DNA from: CAZEIW01 sp964512305
GTDB taxonomy: Bacteria; Pseudomonadota; Gammaproteobacteria; Burkholderiales; Burkholderiaceae_F
Direction of reading: 5' to 3'
Length of the DNA: 53,936 bases
Assembly: GCA_964512305.1 (NCBI GenBank)
Contig: CAZEIW010000171.1
Location: 1 to 53,936 of the forward strand
Position numbers and translations under genes: made by a program
The notes under the pieces: generated by a model
What the model was told of the DNA's origin: nothing
The model's database searches: none
What the model saw: the letters and a program-made list of their open reading frames with translations, nothing else
Shown here: piece after piece, positions 31,539 to 40,492 of the stretch
Position numbering within the stretch: position 1 is the stretch's first letter
How the letters are laid out: every line of letters starts with the position of its first letter

Positions 31539-32603
31539 ATGGACGACGCCGCTGAGATGATCGCCGCCGCCGGCGTGCACGCGCCGCAGTCGCCGGGGCA
31601 ACGCGCCTGGCAGCGCTTCCGGCGCAATCGCCTGGGCTTTGCTTCGCTGCTCGCGCTTGGCGTGCTGCTTGCGGCGAGCCTCGCGGCGGAACTGCTCTCC
31701 AACGAGCGGCCGCTGGTTGCCCGCTACGAGGGGCGGCTGTACTTCCCGGTGTTCGACAATCCGGCCGACTCCGCGCTCGGGGGCGAGTTGCCGACGGGAG
31801 TCGACTGGGTCGACCCGTGGGTCCTGCAGCGCTTCCGCAGCGGTTCGGGCAACTGGTTCATCCGGCCGCCGAATCCCCACGGCGCCGACGCCGTCGACTT
31901 CAGCCTCGCGACCACCTATCCGTCGCGGCCCAATGCGGTCAACTGGCTCGGCACCGACGAGCGCGGCCGCGACATGGTCGCCGCGCTGCTCTACGGCTTC
32001 CGGATCAGCGCGCTGTTCGGCCTGGCGCTGACCGTGATCGGGGCGTCGATAGGCATTGCGGCCGGCGCGCTCCAGGGCTATTTCGGAGGCCGCACCGACC
32101 TGATCGGCCAGCGCCTGATCGAGATCTGGAGCGGGCTTCCGGAACTCTACGTTCTGATCGTGATCGCGTCGCTGTTCGTGCCGTCGATTCTGATCATGCT
32201 GCTGATCCTGTCGCTGTTCGGCTGGATCACGCTCGCCGACTATGTGCGCGCGGAGTTCCTGCGCAACCGCAACCTGGAATATGTCAAAGGCGCGCGCGCG
32301 ATCGGTCTGGGTCCGATGCAGGTGATCGTGCGCCACGTGCTGCCGAATTCGCTGACGCCGGTCATTACTTTCCTGCCGTTCCGCATGAGCGAAGCCATCC
32401 TGACTCTTGCCGCGCTCGACTTCCTCGGCCTCGGGGTCGGCGACTCGCTGCCGTCGCTCGGCGACTTGCTGCGCCAGGGGCACGACAACCTGGATGCCTG
32501 GTGGATCCTGCTGCCGACTTTCCTGCTGCTGGTGACGGCGTTCCTGCTGCTGACCTTCATGGGCAACGCGCTGCGCGACGCGTTCGACCCACGCAAGAGC
32601 TGA
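31539..32603 (+). CDS. yejE: ABC transporter permease YejE
   Basis: 354 residues. After a cytoplasmic N-terminus and one span, there is a long periplasmic insert (about residues 65-130, WVDPWVLQRFRSGSGNWF) characteristic of YejE. The remaining spans carry a GTDERGRDMVAALLYGFRIS segment as in DppC-type permeases, and the EAA-type loop KGARAIGLGPMQVIVRHVLPNSLTPVI. It starts 10 bases after yejB and ends three bases before yejF, so all three are in one operon. Confidence 0.92.
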   Translation: MDDAAEMIAAAGVHAPQSPGQRAWQRFRRNRLGFASLLALGVLLAASLAAELLSNERPLVARYEGRLYFPVFDNPADSALGGELPTGVDWVDPWVLQRFRSGSGNWFIRPPNPHGADAVDFSLATTYPSRPNAVNWLGTDERGRDMVAALLYGFRISALFGLALTVIGASIGIAAGALQGYFGGRTDLIGQRLIEIWSGLPELYVLIVIASLFVPSILIMLLILSLFGWITLADYVRAEFLRNRNLEYVKGARAIGLGPMQVIVRHVLPNSLTPVITFLPFRMSEAILTLAALDFLGLGVGDSLPSLGDLLRQGHDNLDAWWILLPTFLLLVTAFLLLTFMGNALRDAFDPRKS

Positions 32604-32606
32604 GCC

Positions 32607-34217
32607 ATGAACGGCGCTCTTCTCGATATCGAGGGACTGACGGTTCGTTTCCGCGGCCACCCGGTCGTCGACAATCTGTCGCTGCGGATCGGAACGGCCG
32701 AGAAGTTCGCGCTGGTCGGCGAGTCCGGCTCCGGCAAGACGGTCACGGCCCTGTCGGTCCTCGGCCTGGCGCAGGGCGCCCGCTGCAGCGGCGTGATCCG
32801 CTTCGGCGGGCGCGACCTGCTCGCGCTCGACGAGCCGCAGCTGCGCCGCGTCCGCGGGCGCGACATCGCGATGATCTTCCAGGAACCGATGACCGCCTTC
32901 GATCCTTTGTTCTCGATCGGCCGGCAAATCGGCGAAGCGCTGCAGCTGCACGAAGGCATGCAGAAGACCCGGGCCCGCGCCCGAGCAATCGAGCTGCTGG
33001 CCGAGACCGGCATCACGGAACCGGACCTGAGGGTCGACAGTCTGCCGCATCAGCTCTCCGGCGGGCAGCGACAGCGGGCGATGATCGCGATGGCGCTCGC
33101 CTGCAGGCCGAAGCTGCTGATTGCCGACGAGCCGACGACCGCGCTCGATGTCACGCTGCAGGTGCAGATCCTCGACCTGCTCGACCAGCTGCAGCGCGAG
33201 ACGAAAATGGCCGTCCTGTTCATCACGCACGATCTCAATCTGGTCCGCCGCTTCTCGCAGCGGGTCGGAGTGATGGAACGGGGGGTCCTGGTCGAATCGG
33301 GCCCGACCGAGCGCGTCTTCGCTCGACCGCAGCATCCCTATACGCAGCGCCTGATCGACAGCAGGCCGCGCGGGCGGGCGCCGGCGGTCGATCCGGCGGC
33401 CGCGACCCTGCTGCGTGCGGCCGACATCGAGGTGAGCTTCCGGCGCCGGCGCGGGGGGCTGCGCCCCGGCGCGCCGCTGCGGGCGGTGCATGGCGTAGGG
33501 CTCGAACTGCGCCGCGGCGAGACGGTCGGGATCGTCGGCGAGTCCGGCTCGGGCAAGACGACGCTCGGCATGGCGCTGCTGGCCTTGCAGCGGATCAATG
33601 CCGGTCGGATCGAGCTTGGGTCGCTGCGGCTCGATCGCGCCTCCGGCGCCGCGCTGCGCGGGGCACGCCGCCGCATCCAGGTCGTTTTCCAGGATCCGTT
33701 CGCTTCGCTCAGCCCGCGCCTGACCGTCGAACAGATCGTCGGCGAGGGGCTGCAAGTCCATTTCCCGCAGCTCGACGCCGGCCAGCGCCGCGAGCGCGCT
33801 GCGCAGACGCTGGCCGAGGTCGGCCTCGCCGAAGCCGGCGGCGAGCTCGATGTGCTGTCGCGTTACCCTCACGAATTCTCGGGCGGGCAGCGGCAGCGGA
33901 TCGCGATCGCGCGCGCCGTGGTGATCCGGCCCGAGATCCTCATCCTCGACGAGCCGACGTCGTCCCTGGACGTGACGATCCAGCAGCAGATCCTCGCGTT
34001 GCTGCGCGATCTGCAGTCGCGCCATGGAATGTCCTACCTGTTCATCAGCCACGATCTTGAAGTCGTCCGTGCGATGTCGCAGCGAATCCTGGTGATGAAG
34101 GACGGCGAGGTCGTCGAGCAGGGTTCCCCCGAAGCGATCTTCGAGCGGCCGGTGCATCCATATACGAAGACGCTGCTCGCGGCTTTCGGCGGCATCGGAG
34201 ACGGCGGCGGGCGCTGA
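32607..34217 (+). CDS. yejF: dual-ATPase ABC transporter subunit YejF
   Basis: 536 residues with two fused ATP-binding domains. Each half has a Walker A (GESGSGKT near residues 39 and 314), a Q-loop (FQEPMTAFDPLF and FQDPFASLSPRL), a signature motif (LSGGQRQR and FSGGQRQR) and a Walker B with DEPT. After each domain lies the oligopeptide-ATPase tail (AQ/ARPQHPYTQRL and RPVHPYTKTLL). This is the energising subunit of the YejABEF importer. Both halves keep all catalytic motifs. The ATG lies three bases after the yejE stop. Confidence 0.93.
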   Translation: MNGALLDIEGLTVRFRGHPVVDNLSLRIGTAEKFALVGESGSGKTVTALSVLGLAQGARCSGVIRFGGRDLLALDEPQLRRVRGRDIAMIFQEPMTAFDPLFSIGRQIGEALQLHEGMQKTRARARAIELLAETGITEPDLRVDSLPHQLSGGQRQRAMIAMALACRPKLLIADEPTTALDVTLQVQILDLLDQLQRETKMAVLFITHDLNLVRRFSQRVGVMERGVLVESGPTERVFARPQHPYTQRLIDSRPRGRAPAVDPAAATLLRAADIEVSFRRRRGGLRPGAPLRAVHGVGLELRRGETVGIVGESGSGKTTLGMALLALQRINAGRIELGSLRLDRASGAALRGARRRIQVVFQDPFASLSPRLTVEQIVGEGLQVHFPQLDAGQRRERAAQTLAEVGLAEAGGELDVLSRYPHEFSGGQRQRIAIARAVVIRPEILILDEPTSSLDVTIQQQILALLRDLQSRHGMSYLFISHDLEVVRAMSQRILVMKDGEVVEQGSPEAIFERPVHPYTKTLLAAFGGIGDGGGR

Positions 34218-34552
34218 CGCCGGCGAGGAGCCGCAGGAGCGCGGCCCCGCACGAAGCCTTGGTTCCGCCGCACGCGATCCGGCTTCACGCCCGGGCGATT
34301 GAATCAAATTCTGGCCGCGCCGATCAGATGCCGGCCGCGAGCTTGATTCGAACACGGCACGCCGGAGTCACTCAATAGCTCAGTTCGCGCGCAATAAGTG
34401 GGCAGTGAGTGAATTGCCTCGCGAAAAGTCGGCTTATCCGTAGGAGGCGCGGGAAACGCGTCTCTAACATGCGGTTCATCGGGCCTGGCACGGGCGCTCG
34501 ACCCGACCTGCCTGTCTTCATACCTGCGTCCCGAATGAACAAGGAGTCAACC
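34218..34552. other. 335-base intergenic region upstream of the Cys-rich exported protein
   Basis: Nothing recognisable is present except a good AAGGAG site at 34541-34546 for the next gene. There are scattered short words that resemble tRNA arms, but no cloverleaf. Promoters were not identified with confidence. Confidence 0.3.
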
Positions 34553-34900
34553 ATGGTTTTCGCAAGGACTTTGTGCTGCGCCGCGCTGGGCCTTCTCGCC
34601 ACCGCCGGCGCCTTCGCTGGCGACTGCTCGCTCAACGTGACCCGCACCGCATGCCCGGGTCAGGAAAAGGAAAGCTTCAGCAAGTGCGGCGGAAGCGCGT
34701 CGTGCGTGGAGAAGAAGCCGGCCGCGAGCGCGGCGCAGTGCGTCGCGAAGGCCAAGGAAGCCTGCGCGAACGCGCGCCTGACCACCACCAAGAACAAGAA
34801 GCTCACGGCCGAGTTCGACGGCGTCGCGCTCGAAGGCGGCAGGGACTTCTGCGTCGGCCACCCCGACTACCCCTACGCAAACAAGCCCGACTGCAAGTAG
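34553..34900 (+). CDS. small exported Cys-rich protein
   Basis: 115 residues. Signal peptide ends at AFA before GDCS. The mature chain has eight Cys and is Lys/Ala-rich in the middle (KKPAASAAQ), which suggests four disulfides in a compact periplasmic or secreted protein. I do not recognise a family. The ATG 34553 has AAGGAG seven bases upstream; an in-frame ATG lies at 34535. It is followed 76 bases later by a chemoreceptor gene on the same strand, but the gap gives no proof of shared transcription. Confidence 0.7.
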   Translation: MVFARTLCCAALGLLATAGAFAGDCSLNVTRTACPGQEKESFSKCGGSASCVEKKPAASAAQCVAKAKEACANARLTTTKNKKLTAEFDGVALEGGRDFCVGHPDYPYANKPDCK

Positions 34901-34976
34901 TCCGGGACGCGCTCCGGGCCGTCCACACCCGGTGGCGTCCGGATCACTCCAATCGGGTTCGCGCCGAGGTGCATCG

Positions 34977-36596
34977 ATGAGGCTCGCCAATCTGACGGTC
35001 GCCAAGCGGCTGTCCGCCGCCTTCGCCCTGATTCTGCTGTTCCTGCTGCTGGCGGCAGGGATCGGCGTGCGCGGCATGCAGGTGCTGCGCGAGAGCGTCG
35101 ACCGGATCGTCCTGAACAACAACGCCAAGCTGGCGGCCGCCGAGGCGATGCGGCGGGCCATCGCGCAGCAGTCGATCGCCATTGCCGGCTTGCTGCTCGC
35201 TGCCGACGAGGCGGGCAGGCAGGAAGCGCTCGGCAGGGTCAAGTGGGAGACATCGCAGTACGACGACGCGAAGGCCGGCCTGGCCGACCTGATGGCGCAA
35301 CCGGGAACGACCGACAGCGAAACGACGATCTTCTCGAAGATCAACTCCGACGCCGCAGCGGCCTCCCCGATGCTGGCACACGTCGTGCAGCTGAGCAGCC
35401 AGGGAAGCAATGCCGACGCGCTGAAGGCGTTCAAGGACGCGGCGCCGGCGCTGAAGGGCTGGTCGGTGGACCTCAACGAGGTCGTGACCGTTGCGCAGCG
35501 GCTCAACGACGAGATGGCCGTGTCGGCACAGGCGCAGTATGCTCGAGCCAGGAACCTGTCGCTGGCATTCGCCGGCGTCGCAGCCATCCTGGGAGGCCTG
35601 CTCGCGTGGGCGCTGACCCGTTCGATCACGCGTCAGTTGGGGGGCGAGCCGCAGTACGCGGCCCGGATCGCCCAGCGCATCGCGGACGGTGACTTGTCGG
35701 CCGAGGTGCAGTTGCGTGCCGGCGACACATCGAGCCTGCTGGTGGCGATGAAGAAGATGGCCGACAACCTCGCGCAGGTGGTCGGTCGCGTCCGCGAAGC
35801 GGTCGAATCGGTGAGCACGGCCAGCACCGAGATCGCGGCCGGCAACCAGGATCTGTCGAACCGCACCGAACAGCAGGCCAGTTCCCTGCAGGAGACGGCG
35901 GCCTCGATGCAGCAGCTCACCTCCACGGTGGCTCACAGCGCCGACAACGCCAACCAGGCCAAGCAGCTGGCGGCCTCGGCCAGCTCGGCGGCCGGCAAGG
36001 GGGGAGAGGTCGTGCTGCAGGTCGTGTCGACCATGGACGAGATCACCGCCGCGAGCCGGAAAATGGCCGAGATCATCAGCGTGATCGACGGCATCGCGTT
36101 CCAGACCAACATCCTCGCCCTGAATGCCGCGGTGGAGGCGGCGCGTGCCGGCGAGCAGGGGCGCGGCTTCGCGGTCGTCGCCGGCGAGGTGCGCAGCCTG
36201 GCCCAGAGAAGCGCGCTCGCCGCCCGCGAGATCAAGAACATGATCACCGACAGCGCGGAAAAGGTTGCCGCCGGGAGCCGGCTCGTCAACGAGGCGGGAT
36301 CCTCGATGGCCGAGATCGTCGCCCAGGTCAAGCGAGTCTCGGACCTGATCGGCGAGATCACCAGCGATGCCCTCGAGCAGTCCTCGGGCATCCGCCAGAT
36401 CAGCCAGGCGGTGAACCAGATGGACCAGGTCACGCAGCAGAACGCCGCGCTCGTCGAGCAGAGCGCCGCTGCCGCGACGAGCCTGAAGGACCAGGCCGCG
36501 ATGCTCGCCGCGGCCGTGAACGTCTTCAAGCTGGACCCGGCGGTGGCGCGGCAGAGTGCGGCGGACGCCGCGGTCGCACTCCAGCCTGCCGTCTAG
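34977..36596 (+). CDS. methyl-accepting chemotaxis protein
   Basis: 539 residues. An N-terminal span (about 10-32), a periplasmic four-helix-bundle sensor region (about 33-187), a second span (about 188-210), a HAMP domain (about 210-265, ending in RIADGDLSAEVQLRAGD) and a long helical signalling domain. The hairpin tip carries the invariant AFQTNILALNAAVEAARAGEQGRGFAVVAGEVR. The Gln/Glu-rich helices before and after the tip are the likely methylation sites. Ligand type cannot be told. The ATG is chosen because it is followed by the first membrane segment. The next gene begins only 20 bases downstream. Confidence 0.93.
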   Translation: MRLANLTVAKRLSAAFALILLFLLLAAGIGVRGMQVLRESVDRIVLNNNAKLAAAEAMRRAIAQQSIAIAGLLLAADEAGRQEALGRVKWETSQYDDAKAGLADLMAQPGTTDSETTIFSKINSDAAAASPMLAHVVQLSSQGSNADALKAFKDAAPALKGWSVDLNEVVTVAQRLNDEMAVSAQAQYARARNLSLAFAGVAAILGGLLAWALTRSITRQLGGEPQYAARIAQRIADGDLSAEVQLRAGDTSSLLVAMKKMADNLAQVVGRVREAVESVSTASTEIAAGNQDLSNRTEQQASSLQETAASMQQLTSTVAHSADNANQAKQLAASASSAAGKGGEVVLQVVSTMDEITAASRKMAEIISVIDGIAFQTNILALNAAVEAARAGEQGRGFAVVAGEVRSLAQRSALAAREIKNMITDSAEKVAAGSRLVNEAGSSMAEIVAQVKRVSDLIGEITSDALEQSSGIRQISQAVNQMDQVTQQNAALVEQSAAAATSLKDQAAMLAAAVNVFKLDPAVARQSAADAAVALQPAV

Positions 36597-36615
36597 GCAC
36601 GGGCGGCCTTCCCAG

Positions 36616-37437
36616 ATGCGGCAGCCATCCGCTCATCAACGCAGATGCGGGCCGGCCCGCGCGTTGGCGGCGGCGCTTCTCGCGGTGATCCTGGGCCGGG
36701 CGCCGGCAGCCGAGCTGGTGCTGCAATCGCCGGAACCTGCCCGCCTCGCGTTTTCCGCACACGAGCTGGACGTGTACGCGCAGCGGACCTGGCGCGACAG
36801 GCTCGCCCATGAGGCCACCGCCGGATACCTGGGCTGCCGGCGCCACTGCGAACGCATTTCCGCGGTTTTTGCGCGCCTGACAAGGGCCGCGTCACGCGTG
36901 GCCGGCGTTCCTGCTTTGCGCTGGCAGCTGGCGATCGGCACGAATCCGAAGGAAGCGGCCTGGGCACTTGCCGGCGGCCGGATGTACGTGTCCGAAGCGT
37001 TCATCGACGAGTATTCGATGAACGACGACGAGCTGGCCTTCGTTATCGGGCATGAGATGGCGCACGCCCTGCTGCAGCACGAGAACGAAGCGCTGACGGT
37101 TGCCGCCGCGTTCGTTCCCCGGGCCGTCGCGCAGAGCGTGCAGAACCTGTACGACGCCATGGGCGCGGATCTCGGCCTGATGCTCAAACTGCAGCCGGAG
37201 CTGCAGGCCGAGGAATTCGAGGCCGACAGGGCCGGCATGCTGCTTGCCGGCACGGCCGGGTTCGACCCCGAAGGTGCGCTTCAGTTTCTGAGTGCGCTCG
37301 CACGCAAGGACGATCACGCCCAAGCGATCGTCACGACCCACCCGCAAAGCTCGGAACGGTACGCGCGGGCCTACGCGGTGAAGCCCTCGGCGCAGGTCTT
37401 GCGCGAGTACTTTTCGGCCAGCCCGCCTTTTCCATAA
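36616..37437 (+). CDS. M48-family zinc metallopeptidase, exported
   Basis: 273 residues. An N-terminal hydrophobic stretch (about residues 14-32) fits a signal peptide or anchor. The zinc site is GHEMAH (His146, Glu147, His150) with the third ligand in EFEADRAG (Glu200). The rest follows the M48/BepA-like plan of short periplasmic metallopeptidases, with AWALAGGRMYVSEAFID before the site. Such enzymes cleave misfolded envelope proteins in other bacteria; that role is inferred for this one. It begins 19 bases after the chemoreceptor stop, but the functional link to it is not clear. Confidence 0.88.
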   Translation: MRQPSAHQRRCGPARALAAALLAVILGRAPAAELVLQSPEPARLAFSAHELDVYAQRTWRDRLAHEATAGYLGCRRHCERISAVFARLTRAASRVAGVPALRWQLAIGTNPKEAAWALAGGRMYVSEAFIDEYSMNDDELAFVIGHEMAHALLQHENEALTVAAAFVPRAVAQSVQNLYDAMGADLGLMLKLQPELQAEEFEADRAGMLLAGTAGFDPEGALQFLSALARKDDHAQAIVTTHPQSSERYARAYAVKPSAQVLREYFSASPPFP

Positions 37438-37530
37438 GCCTCGCCGGGTTACAGGGGGAAGTCCTCCCCTTGCGGCCGTCGGGCAAACTCTCTGAAATGG
37501 TCCAGGGATTCCTGTCCGAAGGATGAGGGA

Positions 37531-38796
37531 ATGAAACCTGGCGTGCTTGCCAAACTGAATCTCGGGCTTGGTCTCGGATTTGTTCTTGCAGCCTCTGCCT
37601 ACGCTGCAACCGTGACGCAGCTGTTCGGCTTTCCGTGCACCAGCGCCGGTTACACCTGCCCCGACGGAGCGGACCCGGATTCGCTGATTCAGGCCTCGGA
37701 CGGCAACTTCTACGGAACGACCTTCGACAGCCGGGAGACCTCCTACGGGCGCGCAACCGGCCTCGGCGGCAGCGTCTTCAAGCTGACCTCAGCAGGCAAA
37801 TTCACGCTGCTCTACACGTTTCAACCGGATTCGCAGGGCCATTATCCGAATGGGGAGGCGCCGGCGAGCCTCGTCGAGGGGCCCGATGGTTTCCTCTATG
37901 GCGTCGCATCGACCGGCGGACAGTTTTCCGGTCTCGCGGTCTCGCAGCCGGGAAACGTCTTCAAGATCAGCAAGGCGGGGACGGGATTTCAGATCGTCCA
38001 CACGTTCTGTTCGCTAGCGGACTGCGCCGACGGCGCCTTTCCGGCGGGCATCACGCTCGCGACCGACGGCAATTTCTACGGAACGACGGACGCCGGCGGA
38101 AGTTTCCAGGGGCAGGACTGTCAGAGCTTCGGCTGCGGCACGGCGTTCCGGCTCGAACTGAATGGCACGTTCACGGTTCTTCACACGCTGAACGGGACGA
38201 CCGAGGGTAGCCTGCTCGGCCGTCTGATACAGGCCTCCGACGGCAATCTCTACGGAACGTCCTCCTGCCAATGCGGTGCGGGAGCGCCAATCTTCGGCGC
38301 GATCGTGCGAATGACGACGAGCGGCCAGTTCAGCGTCATCTATACGTTTCCGCTTCCCGACATTCCCGTCAATACGCTGACCGAAGGTTCCAACGGATTG
38401 CTCTATGGTGCCTACGTGCAGGACGTATCCGGATCCAAGCCCGGAGGCATCTACCAGGTCAGCAAGACCGGCCAGTATCTGCAGATCCATCCGTTCACCC
38501 TCGCCTGCAGCCATTCCGGCGGCGTGGCTCAGGTCGTGCAGGCGTCCGACGGCAACCTGTGGACGACGAATCCGTGCGACGGCGGTTGGGGGTCCGTGTA
38601 CTCGGTCTCGGTCAATGGGACGCTGCTGCAGACCCTCTATTTCAACGGCGTCGACGGCACCTCCCCCGACGTGCTGCTGCAGGGGCACGATGGTCTGCTG
38701 TACGGTGAAACTTACGACGGCGGGAGGGACAGTCAGGGCAAGACGGCGTTCGGCAATGTGTTCTCGATCAATGCGGGGCTGCCGCCTCCGAAATGA
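37531..38796 (+). CDS. exported GloVer-repeat (TIGR03803-type) protein, copy A
   Basis: 421 residues with a signal peptide (MKPGVLAKL..., cleavage near AYA). The mature part is built from repeated blades of the form LIQASDGNFYGTT...GG...GTVFK, for example ATDGNFYGTTDAGGSF and LIQASDGNLYGTSSC; this is the choice-of-anchor tandem-repeat GloVer family. The repeats likely fold as a beta-propeller. It lacks an obvious C-terminal anchor of its own. Function is unknown. A second GloVer protein faces it from the other strand, with a palindromic repeat between the ends. The start ATG follows a GGATGAGGG-type region. Confidence 0.85.
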   Translation: MKPGVLAKLNLGLGLGFVLAASAYAATVTQLFGFPCTSAGYTCPDGADPDSLIQASDGNFYGTTFDSRETSYGRATGLGGSVFKLTSAGKFTLLYTFQPDSQGHYPNGEAPASLVEGPDGFLYGVASTGGQFSGLAVSQPGNVFKISKAGTGFQIVHTFCSLADCADGAFPAGITLATDGNFYGTTDAGGSFQGQDCQSFGCGTAFRLELNGTFTVLHTLNGTTEGSLLGRLIQASDGNLYGTSSCQCGAGAPIFGAIVRMTTSGQFSVIYTFPLPDIPVNTLTEGSNGLLYGAYVQDVSGSKPGGIYQVSKTGQYLQIHPFTLACSHSGGVAQVVQASDGNLWTTNPCDGGWGSVYSVSVNGTLLQTLYFNGVDGTSPDVLLQGHDGLLYGETYDGGRDSQGKTAFGNVFSINAGLPPPK

Positions 38797-38817
38797 CGGG
38801 CGGCAACCGTTCTTGGC

Positions 38818-38856
38818 ACCCTCACCCCGGCCCTCTCCCGCGAGCGGGAGAGGGGG
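38818..38856. repeat. intergenic palindromic repeat, copy 5
   Basis: Full form: CCCTCACCCCGG lead-in, then arms CCCTCTCCCGC / GCGGGAGAGGG around GA. It lies in the 84-base gap between two convergent GloVer-repeat genes, where a hairpin could end both transcripts. Confidence 0.85.
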
Positions 38857-38880
38857 AACGGCTGACGCTATCGCAGGCTT

Positions 38881-40185
38881 CTAGGGCGCGAGTTCGAACA
38901 CCGAGCCGACGTTCGCGGCGCCGAGAAACTCCGTCGTGCCGTACAACAAGCCGTTTCTGAACACCACGACCGAGGCGTTCGGGTTCTGACCGCTGTTCGC
39001 CAGGTCGTACAGGACCGTTTCGGTCCAGGCGCCGCCGCCTGACGGCGGCGCCAGCTTGAACACGGTGCCGCAGCCCTGGTAGCAGGTCGACGAGCCGCCG
39101 TTCCACGTCGTTCCGTACAGGTTGCCGTTGCCGTCGAACACGGGGGTCGACGCCGGCGTCGCGCCGTCCTTGCCTCCGGCGAACGTGTGGATCACTTTGT
39201 AGCTCCACGCGCCGCCCGACTGCGCCGGCGGCGTCAGTTGGAACGCCTTGCCGGACTGACTGGCCGTCCCGCTGTAGGACGCGGTGCCATAGAGCGCGCC
39301 GTCGGCACCGAACACCAGGCCTCCGATCGGGTAGCCGCCGTCGCTGCCGCCCGAGAAGGTGTGCAGCACCGTGTAAGTCCACGAGCCGCCGCTCTTGGCC
39401 GGTGGCGCCAGCTGGAATACGAGGCCATAGTTGGAAGTGCCACCCGCATCGGTCGTCCCGTAGATCGCGCCGTTCGCATCGAACACGATGTTCGCGTTGG
39501 GACTCCTGCCGCCGGTTGTCGTTCCGGGAAAGCTGACCAGCACCGTCTTGGTCCAGCTGCCGCCCGATTTCGTCGGCGGCGTCAACTTGAAGACCGTCCC
39601 GCAACCGATCCGCGTGCAGCGCCCTGAAGGAGGTCCGCCGGCAGGCGTCGTGGCGTACAGCGAACCGTCAGGGCCGAACACGACGGCACCCGGATTCTGC
39701 CCGTCGTAGCCGCCCTGGAACGTGTAAAGGACCGCATGGGTCCACGCGCCAGCCCCGCCTGCAGGGGGCGCGACCTCGAACACGGTGCCGTAGTTGTTGA
39801 TTGTTCCGCCGTCGTAAGTCGTGCCATAAAGGCCGCCGTCCGCGCCGAACACGACGCCGTTGTTGGGTTGCCGCCCGTCGCTTCCGCCGGCGAAGCTGTA
39901 CAGGACGGATTCGGTCCAATTGCCGCTCCCGACCGGAGGCGCGAGCTTGAACACGGTGCCGCTGCTCGAGGTGCCGCCCACCGTGGTGGTGCCATAGAGC
40001 GCGCCGCTGGCGTCGAACACCAACGGCGTCAGCGGATACTCGCCGTCACCCCCCGTACCCGTGAACGACCAGATGGTCGTCGGCGAGGCGGCGGCCGCTT
40101 GCTGCGCGAGCAACTGAGCGGCGCACAGTGCGGCCGCCAGCATGACGGTCGATCGAAGGCGATCGTTGGCGCGATGAATTCTCAT
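38881..40185 (-). CDS. exported GloVer-repeat (TIGR03803-type) protein, copy B
   Basis: 434 residues. A signal peptide (cleavage near AAA before ASPTT) precedes about seven GloVer repeats with the phrase VVFGADGGLYGTT...GTVFKLAPP, most ending in a Ser/Gly-rich SGG.W segment that is lacking in copy A. The product is secreted or surface-bound with no recognised enzyme domain. The ATG 40185 has AAGGGGG just upstream. It is convergent with copy A. The two share the family repeat but are clearly different proteins, so this is not a recent tandem duplication. Confidence 0.85.
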   Translation of the reverse strand: MRIHRANDRLRSTVMLAAALCAAQLLAQQAAAASPTTIWSFTGTGGDGEYPLTPLVFDASGALYGTTTVGGTSSSGTVFKLAPPVGSGNWTESVLYSFAGGSDGRQPNNGVVFGADGGLYGTTYDGGTINNYGTVFEVAPPAGGAGAWTHAVLYTFQGGYDGQNPGAVVFGPDGSLYATTPAGGPPSGRCTRIGCGTVFKLTPPTKSGGSWTKTVLVSFPGTTTGGRSPNANIVFDANGAIYGTTDAGGTSNYGLVFQLAPPAKSGGSWTYTVLHTFSGGSDGGYPIGGLVFGADGALYGTASYSGTASQSGKAFQLTPPAQSGGAWSYKVIHTFAGGKDGATPASTPVFDGNGNLYGTTWNGGSSTCYQGCGTVFKLAPPSGGGAWTETVLYDLANSGQNPNASVVVFRNGLLYGTTEFLGAANVGSVFELAP

Positions 40186-40492
40186 GACACCCCCTTCGGC
40201 AGGCGTCCGCTTCGGGCCGCTCGGCGAGGCCGACCGGCAGCGGAACGACCGGCTTAGTTTTCGCCGACGCTTCTCGAAGTCAACTGGGGAGGTTGCCCCA
40301 TCTGCCACGAGAATCAGAACGCGCGCGCACTGAACCGGAAGAGAGCCTGGCGGAATAAACCAAATCCGTTTTCTCGCGTCAAGCTCTCGTCACAAGGCGA
40401 CAAGGAGCAGCGGCAAGTAAGAGCGGCGATCCGGATTGCCGCGCCCGCTGCGGGATCTTGAACTGGCGTAGTGAGGCCCGCCACCCGCGGGA
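40186..40492. other. 307-base intergenic region before the PRC/MgtE-N/CBS gene end
   Basis: It lies between the start of the GloVer copy B gene and the 3' end of the PRC/MgtE-N/CBS gene, both on the minus strand. Nothing recognisable beyond GC-rich sequence with short self-complementary stretches near 40440-40495, one of which may end the magnesium-type operon. No gene is supported. Confidence 0.3.

Noticed and set aside
31392..34355. A 987-codon open frame on the minus strand across yejBEF
   Set aside because: Antisense to yejE and yejF, which have clear ABC motifs. No motif or start signal supports the antisense frame.
34340..34410. tRNA-like words (TAGCTCAGTTCG and GATTCGAAC) in the gap before the Cys-rich gene
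   Set aside because: The words are in the wrong order and do not make an acceptor stem or anticodon arm. No cloverleaf can be drawn.
34480..34500. A sigma54-like TGGCACG upstream of the Cys-rich gene
   Set aside because: The -24 half matches but the -12 half reads GCTCG in place of TTGC, so the essential GC step is not in the proper place.
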